Below, one piece after another: positions 9,122 through 17,153 of a DNA stretch of 19,834 bases (its first letter is position 1; the number at the start of each line of letters is the position of its first letter). Below the pieces are notes generated by a model. It was not told the DNA's origin and ran no database searches. It worked only from the letters and a program-made list of their open reading frames with translations. The stretch lies in assembly GCA_028876585.1 (NCBI GenBank), contig JAGWRL010000203.1:1-19834 (forward strand), read 5' to 3'. The DNA is from Pseudomonadota bacterium. Lineage in GTDB: Bacteria; Pseudomonadota; Alphaproteobacteria; Rhizobiales; Beijerinckiaceae. The translations under genes were made by a program, and so were the position numbers.

Positions 9122-10114
9122 TCAGAGCGCCGCTTTCACCTTCGCGGCGACGTCAGCCGAAACCCACTTCGTCCACACATCCGGCATGTTCTTGAAGAAC
9201 CACTTGGCGCCGTCTTCGCCGTTGGCCTGGTTTTCCGTCATCCACAGCATAATCTTGCCGACGGTGTTCTGATCCCAGCTGCGGCCTTTGAGATAGGCGA
9301 GCGCGGGCGCGACGTCGTCGCGCTTGCCGAACTTGCCCGTGACCAGGGTGGTCATGTCCGCGACGCCCCAGTAGTTGGGCTTCGGATCCGGGCAGGACTG
9401 AACCGTGGTGCAGCGCTTCCACTCCTTGTCGTCATGCGCCATCGCAAGGCGCTTCATCGGATACTTCTGCAACAGCGAAGTCGGCGCCCAATACTGCGTG
9501 ATGAAGCCCTTCTTGCGCTCGTAGCCCTTGGCGATCGCGCCATCGAGCGCGGCCGCCGAGCCCGAGGGAATCAGCACGAAGCCCTTGTTGGCAAGGTCCA
9601 AAGCCTTGAACAACTGCGCCGTGACGACGGTGTCGCCCCATCCTTGCGGTCCCTGGATGACCGCGCCTTTTGAGGCGTCCTCGGGCGAGGGGAACAGTTC
9701 GGGATGTTTGATCGCGTCCTCAACCGTCTTGATCTCGGGATGCGCGTCGGCGACGTAAGTGGGAATGTACCAGCCGGAGACTTCGCCGTCGCTGATCGCC
9801 GGGCCGATCTTGACGAGCCGTCCCTCCGCGACCGCCTTGTTGGTGACGTCAGGCAGCAGGTCGGTCGTGGTCTCCGAAGAAACGTCCGGCTGTTGCTTTT
9901 CGGCCATCGAGGTGATGGTCGGCACCGTGTCGCCGGCCACCGTCGTCGCGTTGCAGCCGTAACCGTTCTTGAGAATGAAGGCGTCAACGTAAGTCATGGC
10001 TTCGGCCGATTGCCAGCTGAAGACCGCGAGGCTTATGTCGCCGCAAGCCGCACGGGCTGCGCCGCCCCAGAGCAGCGCGCTGGCCGCAACCGCCGACAAC
10101 AGTAGTCTCTTCAT
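9122..10114 (-). CDS. proX: Glycine betaine-type ABC transporter substrate-binding protein (ProX-like)
   Basis: A 330-residue periplasmic binding protein of the OpuAC/ProX family. I set the start at ATG 10114 (the frame is open upstream) because GGAGG lies six bases ahead and a clean signal peptide follows (MKRLLLSAVA, cleavage near ARA-AC, residues 22-23). The GPQGWGDT (155-162) and TQYWAPT (206-212) segments correspond to ligand-site regions of ProX, with W159 and W209 as likely cage aromatics. The position of the first cage tryptophan of E. coli ProX appears to be occupied by the threonine-rich SSETTTDLL (79-87), so the ligand may not be glycine betaine itself. C235 and C241 could pair. 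It heads the transporter unit and is divergent from the catabolic genes. Confidence 0.88.
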   Translation of the reverse strand: MKRLLLSAVAASALLWGGAARAACGDISLAVFSWQSAEAMTYVDAFILKNGYGCNATTVAGDTVPTITSMAEKQQPDVSSETTTDLLPDVTNKAVAEGRLVKIGPAISDGEVSGWYIPTYVADAHPEIKTVEDAIKHPELFPSPEDASKGAVIQGPQGWGDTVVTAQLFKALDLANKGFVLIPSGSAAALDGAIAKGYERKKGFITQYWAPTSLLQKYPMKRLAMAHDDKEWKRCTTVQSCPDPKPNYWGVADMTTLVTGKFGKRDDVAPALAYLKGRSWDQNTVGKIMLWMTENQANGEDGAKWFFKNMPDVWTKWVSADVAAKVKAAL

Positions 10115-10304
10115 GCCGTTCCTCCCACTCCCCATCCGCGGCTGACTGCGCAGCCGCACGATCAAGCCCCTATAGCGGCGTCCCTCTCATTGAACACACA
10201 TTGCATTCACGTCGTCAAGGGCATTGTATTTTTTCCGTGCACAATCTAAAAGGCCTCAACGAAACGCGCGCCGCGATCGTCAATCATTCGCCCAGGGAAA
10301 CGCC
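10115..10304. promoter_or_regulatory. Divergent control region between transporter and catabolic units
   Basis: This 190-base gap must hold the promoters of both units. An AT-richer core (about 10187-10250) contains ATTGAAC, ATTGCAT and ATTGTAT elements and an inverted pair ATTGT (10223-10227) with ACAAT (10241-10245), resembling half-sites of GntR-type operators. A weak plus-strand promoter is possible: TTGCAT (10201-10206), 17 bases, TTGTAT (10224-10229). On the minus strand CTATAGG near 10169-10175 could be a -10 box. A perfect 7-bp hairpin, GCGGCTG (10138-10144) with CAGCCGC (10151-10157), would lie in the leader of the ProX-type mRNA just ahead of its ribosome site. The boxes are weak and the assignment is tentative. 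Confidence 0.4.
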
Positions 10305-11024
10305 ATGGCCATCAAGAAGGGCGGCAAGAGTTCGCTGTACGAGACGCTGAAGCGCCAGATCCTGACGCTGGAGCTGGCGCCGGATCAGGATCTCGACGAG
10401 GCGAGCCTCAGCGGCCAATACGGCATTTCGCGAACCCCCGTGCGCGAGGTGCTGCGCCGGCTGGCGGGCGAGGGCTATGTCGACATTCGGGAGAATCGGG
10501 GCGCGCGCGTCATCCCGATGAATCTCATGACCCTGCGCGACTTCTTCCTCGTGGCGCCGATGGTCTACGAGGCGGTCGGCCGTCTGGCGGTGCAGAATTG
10601 CAAACCCGCGCAGCTTAAGGAGCTGAAGGCCTGCCAGGAGCGGTTCCGCTCCGCGATGAAGAGCGGCGACGGCGAGAAGCTCAACATCGAGAACAACCGC
10701 TTCCACGCCATCATCGGCGAAATGGCGAATAGCCTCTATCTGAGACCGAGCCTGGAGCGGGTGCTGATTGATCACGCCCGCATCGGCCACACTTTCTTTC
10801 ATCCGAACGACAAGGCGATGGCGGACAACCTGCTCACGGCTTGCAAGCACCACGATCAATTCATCGAGGCGATCGCCGGGCGCGACGAGGCGGCCATGGC
10901 GCAATTGGTTTTCGATCATTGGGAGCTGTCGCGCCGCAATATGGAGCGTTACGTCGCGCCTGCGCAATTGCGGAACGACGCCGTCGAGCGCATCGCCAAG
11001 CCGCGCTCGCGCAAGGCCGCCTGA
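10305..11024 (+). CDS. GntR-family transcriptional regulator (FCD domain)
   Basis: A 239-residue regulator. The start is ATG 10305 with AGGG seven bases upstream; the open frame reaches back to 10224, but that extension is charged and unlike the family. The GntR winged helix spans about 8-75 (recognition helix around SRTPVREVLRRLAGEGYVDI), and the FCD domain about 80-220. The metal-binding set looks complete: N130, H134, H183 and H205. It is the first gene of the plus-strand unit, 19 bases before the DapA-family gene, and divergent from the ProX-type gene. It probably controls both units in response to the transported compound or an intermediate. Confidence 0.88.
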   Translation: MAIKKGGKSSLYETLKRQILTLELAPDQDLDEASLSGQYGISRTPVREVLRRLAGEGYVDIRENRGARVIPMNLMTLRDFFLVAPMVYEAVGRLAVQNCKPAQLKELKACQERFRSAMKSGDGEKLNIENNRFHAIIGEMANSLYLRPSLERVLIDHARIGHTFFHPNDKAMADNLLTACKHHDQFIEAIAGRDEAAMAQLVFDHWELSRRNMERYVAPAQLRNDAVERIAKPRSRKAA

Positions 11025-11043
11025 ACCACAAGGAGCTGTGAAT

Positions 11044-11988
11044 ATGCGCTTCGAGGGCGTCATCCCCCCGGTCACAACGCCGTTCAACGCGGACCTCTCC
11101 ATCGACCGCGCCGGCTACGGCGTGATGATCGAGCATCTCATTGCCGCCGGGGTCGACGGGATCATCATCGGCGGCACGACGGGCGAATATTACGCGCAAA
11201 CCTCGGACGAGCGCGTTTCGTTGATCAAACTTGGCCGCGAGATCATCGCCGGCCGCGTGCCCATGATTGTCGGCGTCGGCGCGATCCGCACCGAGGATTG
11301 CATGGCCTACGGCGAGGTCGCGCGGGAAAACGGCGCGGACGGCATCCTGATCGGTTCGCCCTACTATGCGGTCCCGACCCAGCTCGAACTCGCCAACCAC
11401 GCGCTGGCCATCGACCGCGCCGCCGGCCTGCCAATCATGCTCTACAACTATCCCGGCCGCACCGGCACGCTGATGGCGGCGCCGTTCTTCGACCGGGTGG
11501 GGCGCAGCGCCAATTTTTGCGCGATCAAGGAGTCCAGCGGCGACGTCAACCAGATGCACATGCTGGCGCGTGAGTACCCCGGCATCGACCTGTTTTGCGG
11601 CATGGACGATCAGGCGTTGGAGTTCTTCGTCTGGGGCGCGAAGGGCTGGGTCTGCGGCGGCGGCAATTGCCTGCCAGAGGAGCATATCGCGCTCTACCGC
11701 GCTTGCGTCATCGAGAACGACTTCGTCAAAGGCCGGCGCATCATGTCGGCGTTGCTGCCGTTCATGAGCGTGCTCGAACAGGGGGGCAAGTTCGTGCAAA
11801 GCATCAAATACGCCTGTGAACTGGCGGGTCTGCCCGCGGGCCCCGTCCGCCGGCCGATGAGCGGATTGGATAAGGACCAGAAGCGCGAGGTCGCGGCCGT
11901 CATCCGCGCCGTGAAGACCGCCGTGCGCCAGATCGTCGACGAATCCAAGACCGAGAGGGCCAGCAATGTCGTCGCTATTAACGCGTGA
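11044..11988 (+). CDS. Dihydrodipicolinate synthase (DapA)-family lyase
   Basis: A 314-residue class I aldolase-type enzyme. The Schiff-base lysine is K162 in AIKESSG. The catalytic tyrosine is Y134 in YNYPGRTG, the threonine pair is T45/T46 in GGTTGEY, and R139 sits where DapA binds the substrate carboxylate. These match a pyruvate- or 2-oxo-acid-type lyase or deaminase. It is unlikely to make lysine precursors in this setting. DapA-family members next to an aldehyde dehydrogenase include 4-hydroxy-pyrroline-2-carboxylate deaminases and 2-keto-3-deoxy-sugar-acid enzymes, both of which feed a semialdehyde to the dehydrogenase. The start is ATG 11044 with AGGAG eight bases upstream. The gene overlaps the dehydrogenase gene by 23 bases. 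The reaction is uncertain. Confidence 0.85.
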   Translation: MRFEGVIPPVTTPFNADLSIDRAGYGVMIEHLIAAGVDGIIIGGTTGEYYAQTSDERVSLIKLGREIIAGRVPMIVGVGAIRTEDCMAYGEVARENGADGILIGSPYYAVPTQLELANHALAIDRAAGLPIMLYNYPGRTGTLMAAPFFDRVGRSANFCAIKESSGDVNQMHMLAREYPGIDLFCGMDDQALEFFVWGAKGWVCGGGNCLPEEHIALYRACVIENDFVKGRRIMSALLPFMSVLEQGGKFVQSIKYACELAGLPAGPVRRPMSGLDKDQKREVAAVIRAVKTAVRQIVDESKTERASNVVAINA

Positions 11989-13492
11989 CGAATACGAGAG
12001 CCTGGCCAAGGCTCTCCCGCTCCCCACCAACGCCGTCATCGACGGCCGCGCGCGCCCCGCCGCTAACGGAGCGACGTTCGAGACAGTCGATCCTGCGACG
12101 GCGAAGCCGCTAGCGCGCATTGCAGCTTGCGGCAAAGCCGACGTCGATCTGGCAGTCAACAAAGCGCGCCAGGCGTTTGAGGCCGGCGTGTGGTCGAAGC
12201 CGCACCCGAGCGAGCGCAAGAAGGCGATGATCAAACTCGCCAAGCTGATCCGACGCAACGTTCATGAACTGGCCGTGCTCGAAAGCCTCGAAAGCGGCAA
12301 ACCGATCTACGACATCGAAACCATCGACATCCCTGAGGCGCTGCATTGCCTGGAATGGCACGCGGAGACTGCCGACAAGATCTACGATCGGGTCGCGCCG
12401 AGCGGCGACAATGCTGTGGCGATGATCGTGCGCGAACCGGTGGGCGTCGTCGCCTGCGTGCTGCCGTGGAACTTTCCGATCCTGATGCTGGCGTGGAAGC
12501 TTGGACCGGCGCTCGCGGCGGGCAATTCCGTGATCGTCAAGCCTGCGGAACAGACCAGCATGACGGCGCTGCGCATCGCCGAACTCGCGCATGAGGCGGG
12601 CATTCCCGGCGGCGCGTTTCAGGTGCTGCCGGGACTCGGCGAGATCGTGGGGCGCGAGATCGGCCTGCATCCCGACATTGACATGGTGACCTTCACCGGT
12701 TCGACCGAGATCGGGCGCAAGTTCCTCGAATATTCGGCGCAGAGCAACCTGAAGCGCGTCGTGCTGGAGTGTGGCGGCAAGAACCCCTGCATCGTGCTCG
12801 ACGACGCCGAGAACCTCGACATCGTCGCGGCGCATGCGACGCAAGCGGCGTTCTGGAACATGGGCGAGAACTGCTCCGCGAACTCACGCCTCATCGTACA
12901 CAAGGCGGTGAAGGACAAGCTGATCGAGCGGATGCTGCATAAGGTCCAATCCTGGCCGATGGGCGCGCCGCTCGATCCGATCAATCGCCTCGGCGCCATC
13001 GTGTCGAAGCAGCAGTACGACCGGATTCTGGGCTACATCCGCAGGGGCAAGGCCGAGGGCGCGAAGCTTGTCCTTGGCGGCGAGTCGGCGGCGGACGGCG
13101 AAGGCTATTTCATTGCGCCGACCATCTTCGACGACGTGACTTCGGATATGACCATCGCGCGCGAGGAAATATTCGGGCCGGTTCTATCCGTCATCACGGT
13201 GGCCAATGCGGATGAGGCGGTCAAGGTCGCCAACGACACGGCCTATGGCCTGACGGCTTCGGTTTTCACCGCCAATGTGACGCGCGCGCATCGCATCGCA
13301 CGCGCCATTCGCGCCGGAACCGTCACCGTCAATTGCTACGGCGAGGGCGACGTCACAACGCCGTTCGGCGGTTACAAGACCTCGGGCTTCGGCGGACGCG
13401 ACAAGTCCATTCACGCCCACGAACAATACACCGAACTGAAGACGATCTGGGTGGACATCAGCGATCCCAACGCCAGCGTCACGACGGACTAA
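11966..13492 (+). CDS. NAD(P)-dependent aldehyde dehydrogenase
   Basis: A 508-residue ALDH-superfamily enzyme of full family length. Catalytic residues are N169 (LPWNFP), cofactor-binding K192 (VKPAEQT), E268 (LECGGKNP) and nucleophile C303 (GENCSANSR); the FTGSTEIG loop is at 243-250. The overall pattern is nearest to the PuuC/betaine-aldehyde type, which oxidises amino- or ammonio-aldehydes. It begins inside the 3' end of the DapA-family gene, with GAGAGG seven bases upstream, so the two are translationally coupled and probably act in sequence. No glutamylputrescine synthetase (PuuA) gene lies in the window, so the putrescine pathway is unlikely. A semialdehyde or betaine-type aldehyde is the inferred substrate. 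Confidence 0.92.
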   Translation: MSSLLTRDEYESLAKALPLPTNAVIDGRARPAANGATFETVDPATAKPLARIAACGKADVDLAVNKARQAFEAGVWSKPHPSERKKAMIKLAKLIRRNVHELAVLESLESGKPIYDIETIDIPEALHCLEWHAETADKIYDRVAPSGDNAVAMIVREPVGVVACVLPWNFPILMLAWKLGPALAAGNSVIVKPAEQTSMTALRIAELAHEAGIPGGAFQVLPGLGEIVGREIGLHPDIDMVTFTGSTEIGRKFLEYSAQSNLKRVVLECGGKNPCIVLDDAENLDIVAAHATQAAFWNMGENCSANSRLIVHKAVKDKLIERMLHKVQSWPMGAPLDPINRLGAIVSKQQYDRILGYIRRGKAEGAKLVLGGESAADGEGYFIAPTIFDDVTSDMTIAREEIFGPVLSVITVANADEAVKVANDTAYGLTASVFTANVTRAHRIARAIRAGTVTVNCYGEGDVTTPFGGYKTSGFGGRDKSIHAHEQYTELKTIWVDISDPNASVTTD

Positions 13493-13496
13493 GGCG

Positions 13497-14825
13497 ATGA
13501 GTGAGCGGCGCGCGCGCCAGCTGCCGAGCGATCTCAAGGGCTCCGGCTGGTATGAAATTCTGGAGGCGCCAGGACCCGCGCGCGTGCTCGAAGAGAAGCG
13601 CACGGCCGACTGGATCATCGTCGGCGGCGGTTTCGCCGGATTGGCCGCCGCGCGGCGGTTGACAAAGACGCGGCCGGGCGATTCCGTCGTCTTGATTGAC
13701 GCGCAGCGCATCGGCTGGGGCGCGGCGGGGCGCAATTCCGGCTTTATGATCGACCTCCCGCACGACCTCACCAGCGAACATTACGGCGGCGCGCGCGAGA
13801 AGAACCTCGCCGAAATCGCTCGCAACCGCGCCGCCATCGCCTTCGCGCGCGAGGCGGCGGAGGAGATCGGCCTGCCGAAGACCGTGTTCGACTCCTGCGG
13901 CAAATATCACGGCGCAACCGACGGCCACGGTCTGAAGGCGCTGCGCGCGTTCGAGCGGCATCTCGACTCACTCGGCGAGCCGTACCAGAAGCTCGACGCC
14001 GCCGACATGAAGCGCGTCACCGGCACGGATTATTACGACGGCGGCTCGTTCATGCCGGGCACGACGATCATTCAGCCCGCGGCCTACGTGCGAGCGCTGG
14101 CGGGCAGCTTCGGCAACCATCTGACGGTTTACGAAAACTCGCCTGTTCTGCGGTTCGAGAGCGGTCGCGAGCACGCCGTTTACACCGCCAAGGGCAGCGT
14201 CACCGCGCCGCGTCTGATCCTGACGGTGAACGGCCATATCGAGAGTTTCGGCTTCTACCAGAAGCGGCTCATGCATGTGTTTCTCTACGGCAGCATGACG
14301 CGGCGGCTTAGCTCGGCGGAAGTGTGCAGGCTCGGCGGTGAGCCGGCCTGGGCGCTGATACCCGCCGCGGCGCTGGGCTCCACGGTGCGGCGGCTGCATG
14401 AGGACCGCATCGTGGTGCGCAATTCGATGACCTGGGAGCCCGGCATGAAGCCGAACCCGGGCGACATCGCGCGCTTCCGCCGCGTCCACGAAGCCTCGTT
14501 CCGCGCCCGCTTTCCCATGCTGCCCGACGTGACGATGGAGCATAGTTGGAGCGGCCATCTGTGCATGGCGTTCAATGGCGGCGCGGGTTTCGGGGAAATC
14601 GCCGAGCGCGTCTATTCGGCTTGCGTCTGCAACGGCCTCGGCACGACGAAGAGCACGCTCGGCGGCATGGCGGTCGTCGATCTTGCAACAGGCGCGGGTG
14701 GTCCGCTGGTTGACGCGTTGCTGGCCGAACCCGGCCCGTCCCGCCTCGTTCCGGAGCCGTTCCTGTCCGTCGGCGCCCGCGCGCGTATGTGGTGGGGACA
14801 GCGGCAGGCCGGGCGCGATCTTTGA
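13497..14825 (+). CDS. FAD-dependent amine/amino-acid oxidoreductase (DAO family)
   Basis: A 442-residue flavoprotein. The Rossmann FAD-binding motif GGGFAG is at 43-48, with acidic D68 at the end of the second strand for the ribose, and a GWGAAGRNSGF motif (73-83) typical of DAO-fold enzymes such as DadA, sarcosine/dimethylglycine oxidases and PuuB. Near the C-terminus, CNGLGTTKSTLGG fits the family's second FAD contact. About 35 residues precede the Rossmann fold, as in PuuB-like proteins. It starts four bases after the ALDH stop. The family oxidises C-N bonds, and in this context it could oxidise an N-methyl amine or an imino acid, releasing an aldehyde or imine for the neighbouring enzymes. 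Confidence 0.87.
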   Translation: MSERRARQLPSDLKGSGWYEILEAPGPARVLEEKRTADWIIVGGGFAGLAAARRLTKTRPGDSVVLIDAQRIGWGAAGRNSGFMIDLPHDLTSEHYGGAREKNLAEIARNRAAIAFAREAAEEIGLPKTVFDSCGKYHGATDGHGLKALRAFERHLDSLGEPYQKLDAADMKRVTGTDYYDGGSFMPGTTIIQPAAYVRALAGSFGNHLTVYENSPVLRFESGREHAVYTAKGSVTAPRLILTVNGHIESFGFYQKRLMHVFLYGSMTRRLSSAEVCRLGGEPAWALIPAAALGSTVRRLHEDRIVVRNSMTWEPGMKPNPGDIARFRRVHEASFRARFPMLPDVTMEHSWSGHLCMAFNGGAGFGEIAERVYSACVCNGLGTTKSTLGGMAVVDLATGAGGPLVDALLAEPGPSRLVPEPFLSVGARARMWWGQRQAGRDL

Positions 14826-14844
14826 ACTCTGGGAGAAAACGCGA

Positions 14845-16416
14845 ATGACTGTCGAAGCGCCCGCCCAAGCCGCCCCCGCCGCATCACGGCGCGGCGGCCG
14901 TGACGCGCGCCGCACGCTGCGCACCGACCGCACGACGCGCATGTTGCCCGCGCTGAAGCGCAACCTGCCGCTGGTCGAACCTATGTCGCCCGAGCAGGTG
15001 GACAGAATCGACCGGGCCTCGATGGACATTCTCGAGGAGATCGGCGTCGTCTTCCGAGACCCGCAGGCGATTGAAGATTGGCGGCGCGCCGGAGCCGACG
15101 TGCGCGCCGACTTCCGCGTGCGTCTCGACCGCGGCCTGGTGCGGCAGTTGATCGCCTCGATCCCGCCGACCTTCACCTATCACGCCCGCAATCCCGCCAA
15201 CAATCTGCCGTTCGGCGATGATTACGCGATCTTCGCGCCGATGACCGGAGCGCCGTTCCTGCGCGACCTCGACGACGTGAGGCGCAGTCCGACGCTCGCC
15301 GATCTCTCCACCTTTCACAAACTCGCCCATATGAGCCCGGCGCTGCACTCGACCGCGCATCACATCGTCGAGCCGATGGACGTCGTCGTCGCGCACCGGC
15401 ATCTCCACATCACCTATTCGTCCATGAAACACTCCGACAAGACGTTCATGGGCATGACGACCTCGCCGAAGAACGCCGAAGATGTGCTTGAGATGTGCGC
15501 GCTGCTGTTCGGCGCGGAATTCATGGAGACGCATCCCGTCGTCACCGGCAATTGCAACGGCAATTCGCCGCTCGTCTGGGACGAGGTGATGCTGGGCGCG
15601 ATGCGCGCGTTCTGCCGCCGCAACCAGCCGATCCTCTGCTCGCCGTTCGTGCTCGGCGGCGCCAACACCCCGGCGTCCGTCGCGCCCGCCGTCGCGCAAC
15701 TGAACGCCGAGGCGTTGTCGGCGCTGGCCTATACGCAGGTGGTGCGCAAGGGCTGCCCGGCGATCTACGGGCACTATCTCTCGACCGTCTCCATGGCGTC
15801 GGGTGCGCCGATGGCGGGCACGCCGGAAATCTCGCTGATGAATTTCATGATCGGCCAGATGGCCCGCTACTACAACGTGCCGTGGCGCACCTCCAACACG
15901 CTGGGCGGCGCGAAGGTGTTCGACGCGCAGGCGGGGTATGAGAGCGCTTCAACCATGATGGCGGTGCTGCTCGCGGGCGCCAACTACATCTGGCACTCGG
16001 CCGGCTGGAACGAGGGCGGATTGCATTGCTCCATCGCCAAGTTCGTCGTCGACGCCGAGCAATGCGCCATGGGCTACCGCATGGCCGAGGGCGTGCGCTG
16101 GGACGATTTCGACGAGGCGCTCGCGGCCGTGCGCGACATAGGGCCCGGCGGCCATTACCTCGGCCATCCGCACACGCTGGCCAATTTCCAGCGCGCGTTC
16201 TTCATGCCGAAGCTGTTCGACAACAACTCCATCGAACAATGGTTCGCCGACGGTTCGAAGGACACCGCGGCGCGGGCGCTTGCCGAGGCGCGCGCGATCC
16301 TTGCCGCCTATGAGGAGCCGAAGCTCGATCCCGCCGCCGACGAAGCCCTGCGCGACTACATCGCGCGCCGCGAGCGCGAAATCCCGGCCGTGGACGCGCT
16401 CAACAACGAGTTTTGA
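14845..16416 (+). CDS. MttB-family methyltransferase homologue (non-pyrrolysine)
   Basis: A 523-residue protein of the trimethylamine methyltransferase (MttB) superfamily, TIM-barrel type. Recognisable segments include DILEEIGVVFRDPQA (61-75), a PVVTGNCNGNSPLVWDE region (231-247), GTPEISLMNFMIGQMARYYNVPW (325-347, read as separate motifs) and AGWNEGGLHCS (386-396). Archaeal MttB has in-frame TAG for pyrrolysine. Here the frame is uninterrupted, as in bacterial homologues such as the glycine betaine enzyme MtgB. Family members move a methyl group from a quaternary or tertiary amine to a corrinoid protein. No corrinoid-protein gene is present in this window. The start is ATG 14845 with GGGAG nine bases upstream. 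The first 30 or so residues are basic and low-complexity. Confidence 0.87.
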   Translation: MTVEAPAQAAPAASRRGGRDARRTLRTDRTTRMLPALKRNLPLVEPMSPEQVDRIDRASMDILEEIGVVFRDPQAIEDWRRAGADVRADFRVRLDRGLVRQLIASIPPTFTYHARNPANNLPFGDDYAIFAPMTGAPFLRDLDDVRRSPTLADLSTFHKLAHMSPALHSTAHHIVEPMDVVVAHRHLHITYSSMKHSDKTFMGMTTSPKNAEDVLEMCALLFGAEFMETHPVVTGNCNGNSPLVWDEVMLGAMRAFCRRNQPILCSPFVLGGANTPASVAPAVAQLNAEALSALAYTQVVRKGCPAIYGHYLSTVSMASGAPMAGTPEISLMNFMIGQMARYYNVPWRTSNTLGGAKVFDAQAGYESASTMMAVLLAGANYIWHSAGWNEGGLHCSIAKFVVDAEQCAMGYRMAEGVRWDDFDEALAAVRDIGPGGHYLGHPHTLANFQRAFFMPKLFDNNSIEQWFADGSKDTAARALAEARAILAAYEEPKLDPAADEALRDYIARREREIPAVDALNNEF

Positions 16417-16418
16417 TC

Positions 16419-17153
16419 ATGCCCCGGTTTTCAGGCAAGACTGCGCTCGTCACCGGCGCCGCGGGCGGCATAGGCGGCGCCATCGTGCGCCAGCTTCGGG
16501 CGGAGGGCGCGCGCGTCGCTGTGGCGGACCGGGAGGTCTCGGCTATCGCGGCCGACGCACACTTTCCTGGCGATCTGCTCGACAAGAACTATGCGGACCG
16601 CCTGCCGGGCGCTGCGCGTCAGGCGCTGGGCGGGCTTGACATCTTGGTCAACAACGCGGGCGTCATTACGCGCGGCGACGTGACGGCGACGAGCGACGCG
16701 GATTGGTCGCTCTCGCTCGGCGTCAACGTCGAGGCGCCGTTTCGCATCTGCCGCGCGGCTATCCCGCTGATGGCGGCGGCGGGCGGCGGCGCCATAGTCA
16801 ATATCGCCTCGTGCTGGGGGCTGCGGCCCGGGCCGGGGCATGCGGTCTATTGCATGACCAAGGCCGCCATCGCCTCGCTGACGCAATGCATGGGCCTCGA
16901 CCATGCGCGGCAGAACATCCGCGTCAACGCCGTCGCGCCGAACGAGGTCAACACCCCGATGCTGCGCACCGGCTTCAGCAAACGCGGCTTCGATCCCAAC
17001 ACGGCGGTGGCCGAACTCGGCAGGACGGTTCCGCTCGGCCGGATAGCCGAGCCGGAAGACATCGCCGATGTCGTGTTGTTTCTCGCCTCCGACGCGGCGC
17101 GCTACATGTGCGGCTCGCTCGTCGAGGTCAACGGGGCGAAGGCTGTCGGATGA
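16419..17153 (+). CDS. Short-chain dehydrogenase/reductase (SDR), first copy
   Basis: A 244-residue classical SDR. The cofactor motif TGAAGGIG is at 12-19, NNAG at 78-81 and structural N103, with catalytic S131, Y144 and K148 (YCMTK). ADRE at 36-39 puts an acidic residue at the end of the second strand, which favours NAD(H). The start is ATG 16419, two bases after the MttB-homologue stop. The stop overlaps the second SDR (ATGA). The cysteines beside the catalytic serine and tyrosine (SCWG, YCM) are not usual. It would interconvert an alcohol and a ketone in the pathway. The substrate cannot be read from the sequence. Confidence 0.9.
   Translation: MPRFSGKTALVTGAAGGIGGAIVRQLRAEGARVAVADREVSAIAADAHFPGDLLDKNYADRLPGAARQALGGLDILVNNAGVITRGDVTATSDADWSLSLGVNVEAPFRICRAAIPLMAAAGGGAIVNIASCWGLRPGPGHAVYCMTKAAIASLTQCMGLDHARQNIRVNAVAPNEVNTPMLRTGFSKRGFDPNTAVAELGRTVPLGRIAEPEDIADVVLFLASDAARYMCGSLVEVNGAKAVG

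Noticed and set aside
10861..12258. 465-residue minus-strand open frame opposite the DapA-family and ALDH genes
   Set aside because: It spans several real genes on the other strand, all with catalytic motifs in place. Its composition is typical of an antisense shadow in GC-rich DNA.
11966..14825. Putrescine (Puu) pathway pair, PuuC and PuuB
   Set aside because: The ALDH and flavoenzyme resemble PuuC and PuuB, but no PuuA ligase or PuuD hydrolase is present, and the neighbours are of another kind.
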